NCBI GenBank assembly: GCA_026770585.1
Contig: MU646809.1
Coordinates: 175,768 to 205,581 of the forward strand
Length of the DNA: 29,814 bases
Source of the DNA: Baffinella frigidus
Lineage: Eukaryota; Cryptophyceae; Cryptomonadales; Baffinellaceae
Reading direction: 5' to 3'
Shown here: piece by piece, positions 26,975 to 29,814 of the stretch
Position numbering within the stretch: position 1 is the first letter of the stretch
Layout: each line of letters opens with the position of its first letter
Position numbers and translations under genes: made by a program
Notes under the pieces: generated by a model
The model's database searches: none
The model's input: the letters and a program-made list of their open reading frames with translations, nothing else
Told to the model about the DNA's origin: nothing

Positions 26975-28667
26975 TGCGTCTCTCTGACATGTTGTACATT
27001 CGGGTTGAGGTTGGCATGTTTCTGACCAGCAGGTTCCTGGGCATTGACCAGAAACCCAGCAGGTTGCGCATCCTTGACCCAGCAGGGGTCTGGTCACTCA
27101 CCTAGGTTTCTGATCATTGCCTCACCAGGTCTCTGGTCATTCACCCCCGATTGCTGCTTGGTGCTTCACCCAGGTTATTAACCCGGCAGGTTTCTGACTA
27201 TTGGCCCAGGTGTCTGATGAGTAACCCCCGATTGGTGCTGAGTGGTTGCGTTGGTTCCACAAACCCGAGCCGGAATGTCCACTTTTCGTCCACTTTTCGG
27301 CGGCAGGTGTGATCAAGTTCCTATTGGTGCTGAATGGTTGGCTCCGATGGGTGGTGAATGAAGTGGGCTGGCGGCAGGTGTACGGGCCGTTCACGACGGG
27401 GCAGATGCGCGCCTGGTCCAAGGGGGGCTACTTCTCTGGCGACAAGGTGCTTGTCCATGCCAATCACTTTACCAATCACTTGATTGCCAATCAGTTTATT
27501 CACACCAATCGCTTTCTGAACAATCACTTTATATTTCCAATCACTTTATTGACAGCAATCACGTTGTCGACACGCGTGTTAGTTCCAGTCACTTGACCAA
27601 TCAATTTATTGACACGGATCACGTTGTTGCCGCTCACTGTATTGACACCAATCACCTTATCGACACTCGTGTCAATACCAATCACTTCAGGCTGGATTCT
27701 ATGTGAAGACAACATACATAATTATTCATTCAAAGTTGCCCTAACACGTTTTACGGCCACTTCGAGCTCGAACTGTGTGAAACATAATGAAACGTTGCGA
27801 TTTTGATTGAATTAAGTCAGGGAAGCTCAACACAAATGAAAACTTGAAAGACGCAACGTTTTGACATGCTTCCCGTCGCACCTTAAAAGAGTCACGGTCT
27901 TTAATATGTTTTATGTTTGAAGCGTTGTGGTTTGCATGCGAATCTGCTCGGATTCGAAATAAATCAAAGTCAATAATGACTTTGAATTGTGTATTTCGCG
28001 AATTAAAAAGAAACATAGAATCCGCCCTCACCAATCACGTTGGTGCCAACCACTTGATTGCCCATCACCTTGTTACCCATCACTTGATCGACACCAATCA
28101 CCTGATCAACACGCAATCACCTTTGGTTGGTATTTAGGGATGGCAATCTCGTAGTGCTGGGCATTGCACGGCAGCGCAAACCGCTGGCTGCGTGCAGGGA
28201 GAGGCGTGGGGGCGTGTCGATTGAACACGCCCCCGCGACTCGCCGGGCCTGTCGGGCAAACCCGAGCAAACCCTCAACTCCAAACCCTCAACCCCAAAAC
28301 CCCAACCCCAAACCCCAGACCTTGAATCCCAAACCCCAAAGCCCAAAGCATGAAGCATGAAGCATGTTGTGCTGGTCCGGCAGAAGGGCAGACCCAGTAT
28401 TCGCTGCACGCGCCCTGACACGCGGTGGTTTCGAAAGCATGTTGCAAGAAATGGTGGAGTCACTCACGCCCGCGGGGCCGTGGCGTGGCAAAGCACCTGT
28501 GCCGCGCCAGGGGTCCGCTCCGACCGAAACGGTTCAGCCCTAAACTTGGAACGTTTCGACCCTTGACCCGGAAGCCTTAATCCTCGGCGCAGGTGCTGCT
28601 GATCCGGCAGAGCGGGGGAGACTTCGTGCGCTCCGACCGCGTCGACATGGATGACATGCTGGCATGA
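20526..28667 (+). CDS. CD2BP2/Lin1-like U5 snRNP protein with GYF domain, 13 exons
   Basis: Exons: 20526-20609, 20761-20984, 21094-21151, 21818-21898, 22281-22340, 22548-22610, 22982-23065, 23688-23762, 24370-24441, 25068-25163, 25671-25757, 27378-27446, 28593-28667; about 375 residues (human CD2BP2 has 341). All junctions are phase 0 except intron 2 (phase 2, donor uncertain: 20984 or 20954). The N-terminus is basic (KKRKKARF, likely nuclear), then acidic. FKMEPFNTDVERE joined to SGHFDTTSGHF and MSQRDAWLDE is the family's conserved 'PFN..EE..GHFD..G.Y......DsWLD' block. GESIAGALRRL matches the next conserved helix. The GYF domain is split: VWEYQLQ in exon 9, YGPFTTGQMRAWSKGGYF in exon 12, and a last exon (VLLIRQSGGDF ... 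RVDMDDMLA) matching the family C-terminus. Known relatives belong to the U5 and tri-snRNP. The GYF fold binds proline-rich or snRNP partners. An inserted SAP-like module is described below. Confidence 0.9.
20985..21093 (+). other. Intron 2 of the CD2BP2-like gene with repeated donor-like words
   Basis: GAGGGCTNTTTCAGNGCAAC-like units occur three times from 20987 to 21048. The first two include TCAGTGAGGGC and CGAGTGAGGGC, both resembling 5' splice sites, so the true donor is ambiguous. Position 20984/20985 keeps the reading frame (phase 2) into exon 3. Confidence 0.55.
21256..21311 (+). repeat. Structured dispersed repeat C, degenerate copy 4
   Basis: GGAAGTTGATTT ... TGGTGCCAATCCGTCTACTT then TTGGTGAGCC parallels copy 2. 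The arms AAGTTGAT (21258) and GTCTACTT (21290) have one mismatch. It is in intron 3 of the CD2BP2-like gene. Confidence 0.5.
21403..21521. repeat. Microsatellites (GA)n and (GACA)n
   Basis: A (GA) run, GGCAGACA units, (GAAA)n and then a long (GACA)n run lie in intron 3 of the CD2BP2-like gene. The minus-strand frame through it is a repeat artefact. Confidence 0.95.
21680..21817 (+). repeat. Duplicated 3' end of intron 3
   Basis: GACGTTTTCATGCGGGTATA ... GGTGTGCAGTCGGGA (21689-21742) recurs as GACGTTTTTACGCGGGCATA ... GCGTGTGCAGTCGGGG (21741-21822). The second CAG is the acceptor of exon 4. The first is a decoy that even copies the first exon bases (TCGGG). GGTTCGATTCC at 21673 resembles a tRNA T-arm, but no tRNA fold is present. 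Confidence 0.75.
21976..22010 (+). pseudogene. Decayed copy of the exon 4 end
   Basis: GGGACATCTTAACGCCTGGC then TCGATGGGGTACGG parallels the end of exon 4 (GCGACGCCTGGCTCGATGAG then GTCTTC at 21880-21904). It lies about 100 bp inside intron 4 and no longer carries the exon's reading frame intact. Confidence 0.65.
22341..22547 (+). repeat. Intron 5, made almost entirely of CCCTAAA repeats
   Basis: The 207-bp intron runs from donor GTCTAAACCC to acceptor CCCCAAACCAG with nothing but CCCTAAA heptamers and close variants between. Even the donor (GTCTAA) is a repeat variant. The flanking exons (AERKAAE / DAMEMEEDL) join in phase 0. Confidence 0.92.
22738..22883 (-). repeat. Structured dispersed repeat C, copy 3
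   Basis: Minus-strand copy in intron 6. Arms AAGTTGAC (22809-22816) and GTCAACTT (22841-22848) pair. Read on the minus strand there follow a hairpin TTTCCCGC / GCGGGAAA and a second hairpin GGCGCAC / GTGCGCC, then GAAATAG. The last stem sits where copy 1 has GTCTCACC / GGTGAGAC: different bases, same pairing. Confidence 0.7.
23514..23687 (+). repeat. Telomere-like tract (CCCTAAA)n forming the 3' end of intron 7
   Basis: About 170 bp of CCCTAAA, CCCTCAA and CCCTGAA units. The tract runs straight into GAATCAG, the acceptor of exon 8 at 23687. Confidence 0.93.
23776..24030 (+). repeat. CT-rich low-complexity tract in intron 8
   Basis: (CT)n, (CA)n and (CCCTCC)n runs total about 250 bp. The pyrimidine strand is the sense strand. 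Minus-strand frames of Arg/Glu/Gly repeats here are artefacts. Confidence 0.95.
24848..25067 (+). repeat. Triplicated acceptor and exon start before exon 10
   Basis: Three places read CAG followed by a GCGGA-GAC exon-like start: 24847 (CTGCAG/GCTGCGGAAGACC), 24927 (CGCGCAG/GGTGCGGAGGACG) and 25067 (CGCGCAG/GCCGCGGAGGACG). The last two also share 35 bp upstream (ACCCTCAACCCT ... CCCCTCTCTCCGCGCAG). Only 25067 opens the full exon 10. The 24927 copy is followed after 15 bases by GTGAGT, so it could be a phase-0 microexon encoding GAEDD. Confidence 0.8.
25216..25320 (+). pseudogene. Decayed duplicate of exon 10
   Basis: CGGAAGAAGTCCCTCAAGCA, then GCTGCGCGCCTTTCTCGAGG and GGTGCGT, repeat the end of exon 10 (KMSLKQLRAFLDAQG) as KKSLKQLRAFLEALG, including the donor. 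A local tandem repeat of AAGAGAGAGCCCGTG just upstream shifts the frame and no acceptor serves it, so it appears to be a dead exon copy. Confidence 0.75.
25455..25670 (+). repeat. Telomere-like tract (CCCTAAA)n forming the 3' end of intron 10
   Basis: About 210 bp, with CCCTAAG, CCCTTAA and CCCTGAA variants. It ends in ACCCCGGCAG, the acceptor of exon 11 at 25670. Confidence 0.93.
25950..26170 (+). pseudogene. Decayed copies of the exon 11 end in intron 11
   Basis: Exon 11 ends AAGACCGTCCGCGAACAG (25757). Intron 11 repeats this as AAAACCGTGTGCGAACAG (about 25957-25974) and CCACACCGTGCGCGAACAGG (about 26134-26153), with a weaker version at 26039-26052. Each is followed by a CCGAGAAA or GCGAGAAA word in place of the real donor. 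Confidence 0.6.
26557..26970 (+). repeat. Two-copy tandem repeat followed by (GA)n
   Basis: GTCAAGTGGCGCCTAGGACC ... CTGCCGTGATGCTG (about 26557-26706) recurs at 26770-26911 with GTCAAGTGGCTCATAGGACC. Both contain CTCCAATAGCCTTTC. A pure (GA)n run follows at 26912-26970. It is in intron 11. Confidence 0.8.
27000..27377 (+). repeat. Minisatellite and duplicated acceptor at the end of intron 11
   Basis: From about 27000 to 27235, units near AGCAGGTTTCTGGTCATTGA (about 24 bp) repeat with heavy divergence. Then GGCGGCAGGTGT occurs twice: at 27299-27310, a decoy with in-frame stops behind it, and at 27370-27381, the true acceptor of exon 12. Confidence 0.7.
27466..28125 (+). repeat. CAATCACTTTATTGACACC minisatellite split by an AT-rich block
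   Basis: About 230 bp of 19-22-bp units (27466-27695) and 100 bp of the same unit (28025-28125) flank an AT-rich segment (27700-28020). That segment contains an interrupted inverted repeat (AAACGTTGCG ... CGCAACGTTT, 27788-27867) and a short near-palindrome (TCAAAGTCAATAATGACTTT, about 27964). Intron 12. Confidence 0.75.
28262..28350 (+). repeat. Telomere-like tract, degenerate, in intron 12
   Basis: CCCTCAA, CCCCAAA and CCCAAAG heptamer variants on the sense strand. Immediately after (28356-28392) comes GCATGTTGTGCTGGTCCGGC then AGAAGGGCAG. It resembles the start of the last exon (GGTGCTGCTGATCCGGCAGA then GCGGGGG) and is probably a decayed copy. Confidence 0.7.
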
Positions 28668-29175
28668 GCTCCAATTCCTCCAAAACGCTCCAAACGCTTC
28701 AATGGCTGCGAACATGCATGACTGATGCCCGCGTGAGCTGCGAGCCCTCTCACCCCGGAAACAGTCGATCTAATGGCCTGAGGCGGGCTCGTCCTGGGCC
28801 GTGAGGGTAGGAGGGGAACTCCGACGCTCTAGGAGGAGAGCTCCGGGTGTCACCTAGCACTATCAATCAACTGGGGATTACACCGAGGCAGCACTCCAGG
28901 CAGGCCTGGTGTGAGGACTAGCCTGGGATAGGCCCGCCTCGGGAGTGCGACCACGGTGGTCTCTCGAGAGGGGCGGGCCCTTTCTGGACAAAAAGGGCTT
29001 CTGCTCGTGTATACTGTAGATACACGCGCGCGAAAAAGATGTACCCGCCCCGCGTGTCGCGCGGCGTCACTAGACTGGATGGTGTGGCGCACCTTCCACG
29101 ACACTGGCAGGCATCGAGTGGGCACCCAATACATTCATCGAGGCGGTCCGCAAATGGGATGGACTGCCACGTGTA
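28668..29175. other. Downstream of the CD2BP2-like gene, no gene seen
   Basis: About 500 bp with no domain-bearing frame and no repeat I could define. It should include the 3' UTR and polyadenylation site of the gene ending at 28667. No canonical AATAAA occurs close by. Confidence 0.45.
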
Positions 29176-29293
29176 CATGGCCACCTCGCTCATAAGAAAG
29201 CGCCTCCTCCTAGGACCCTACAGCAGGGCTATGCGTAGGGCCATATGGTGGTCCTAGGAGGGGCGGCGGTTTCTCATGTGCGAAGTACCCCTG
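29176..29293. mobile_element. MITE, same family, 118 bp (copy 6)
   Basis: Ends CATGGCCACCTCGCTCATAA ... GCGAAGTACCCCTG with TA at 29174-29175; the right flank is TT. The interior CCTAGGACCCTACAGCAGGG ... GGTGGTCCTAGG is typical of the family. Exactly 118 bp. Confidence 0.85.
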
Positions 29294-29814
29294 TTCTGCA
29301 AACGGAAACGGCGTGACCCGAGGCGGGCCTGGCATCACCCCCGAGCGGTGCCAGTGCCTCTCCGTACACGATTATTTGCTTTTGGCGCAACCGCACAGAA
29401 CATCAAGGTGTATCACCCAGGGCCCTCACTGTTCGGGATTCTCTCCAGGGAAACACGCCAAAAGTCGGCACTGGGCCGTTTCCATGCGCAATCACGTTGA
29501 TGTGTACCGTTCAAGTGGCGAGACGCAAGTTACCCATCTGGAGCGGTGATCATGGCAAGTATCCGGGGGATAGATTTTGATAAATTGGCACACACGACCG
29601 CCATGCACGCAGCCCCACTGACTCTAAACCCTAAACCCTGAACCTACGGAGTAACCCTGTCCAGCATTTCCTCAGAGTTCCCCCGGAGACTGCCACCACT
29701 CTCGGGGTGTTATGACCGTGGGATGTTTCGTACACTTCTCAAGTTTTACTGGTGCAGGGTTCAGGGTGTAGGGTGTAAGGTGTGGGTTCAGGGTTCAGGG
29801 GGGTTGGGGCTGGG
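29294..29814. other. Right end of the window: no gene, telomere-like words
   Basis: No gene is supported. CCCTAAACCCTAAACCCTGA lies at 29624-29643 and a TTCAGGG/TGTAGGG run at 29755-29800 continues to the edge. Confidence 0.5.

Overview
This window reads as nuclear DNA of a eukaryotic alga with a complex (secondary, red-derived) plastid. The evidence is threefold: spliceosomal genes with short GC-rich exons; long tracts of plant/alga-type telomeric heptamers (TTTAGGG/CCCTAAA) scattered internally; and a gene whose product carries a three-part presequence (signal peptide, then a transit-like region starting at Phe, then a twin-arginine thylakoid-lumen signal). A cryptophyte is my first guess. 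A chromerid, dinoflagellate-related or ochrophyte source is not excluded. I see no bacterial-style genes, CRISPR or rRNA, and no convincing tRNA.

Layout. Positions 1-7250 are gene-poor: two 118-bp TA-flanked MITEs, telomere-like and other tandem repeats, and no gene I can defend. At 7253-7903 (minus) lies an exon of a right-handed beta-helix protein interrupted by a Gly/Ala-rich insert. At 8968-10211 (minus) is a three-exon gene with a Skp1/BTB-like fold. Head-to-head with it, 11089-17090 (plus) holds an FBXO30/FBXO40-like gene: an N-terminal TRAF-type zinc finger, a second Cys/His block and an F-box, in the order known for that family. Its intron 3 appears to use a GC donor. Positions 17.1-19.2 kb are an island of MITEs, a structured dispersed repeat, one orphan exon, and an assembly gap of 10 Ns followed by 67 Gs. 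At 19820-20155 (minus) is a small lumen-targeted plastid protein. It shares a 370-bp AT-rich divergent promoter with the best-supported gene, 20526-28667 (plus): a 13-exon CD2BP2/Lin1-type U5 snRNP GYF-domain protein of about 375 residues. The rest, to 29814, is repeats and one more MITE.

How the genes relate. Skp1-fold and F-box proteins are partners in SCF ubiquitin ligases, so the head-to-head pair could encode interacting parts; this is inference. CD2BP2/Lin1 is a spliceosome component, sitting in a gene whose own introns are extraordinary.

The main discovery candidates are structural. (1) Splice junctions are repeatedly duplicated in tandem inside the introns, leaving decoy acceptors, decoy donors and decayed exon ends next to nearly half of the junctions in both large genes. 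(2) Telomere-type repeats fill introns and abut the true 3' splice sites in CCCTAAA orientation; one 207-bp intron is almost nothing else. (3) Two phase-0 exons encoding an SAP-like helical module lie between the W-x-Y and GPF parts of the GYF domain. (4) A dispersed element with paired arms keeps its stems while the stem sequence changes.
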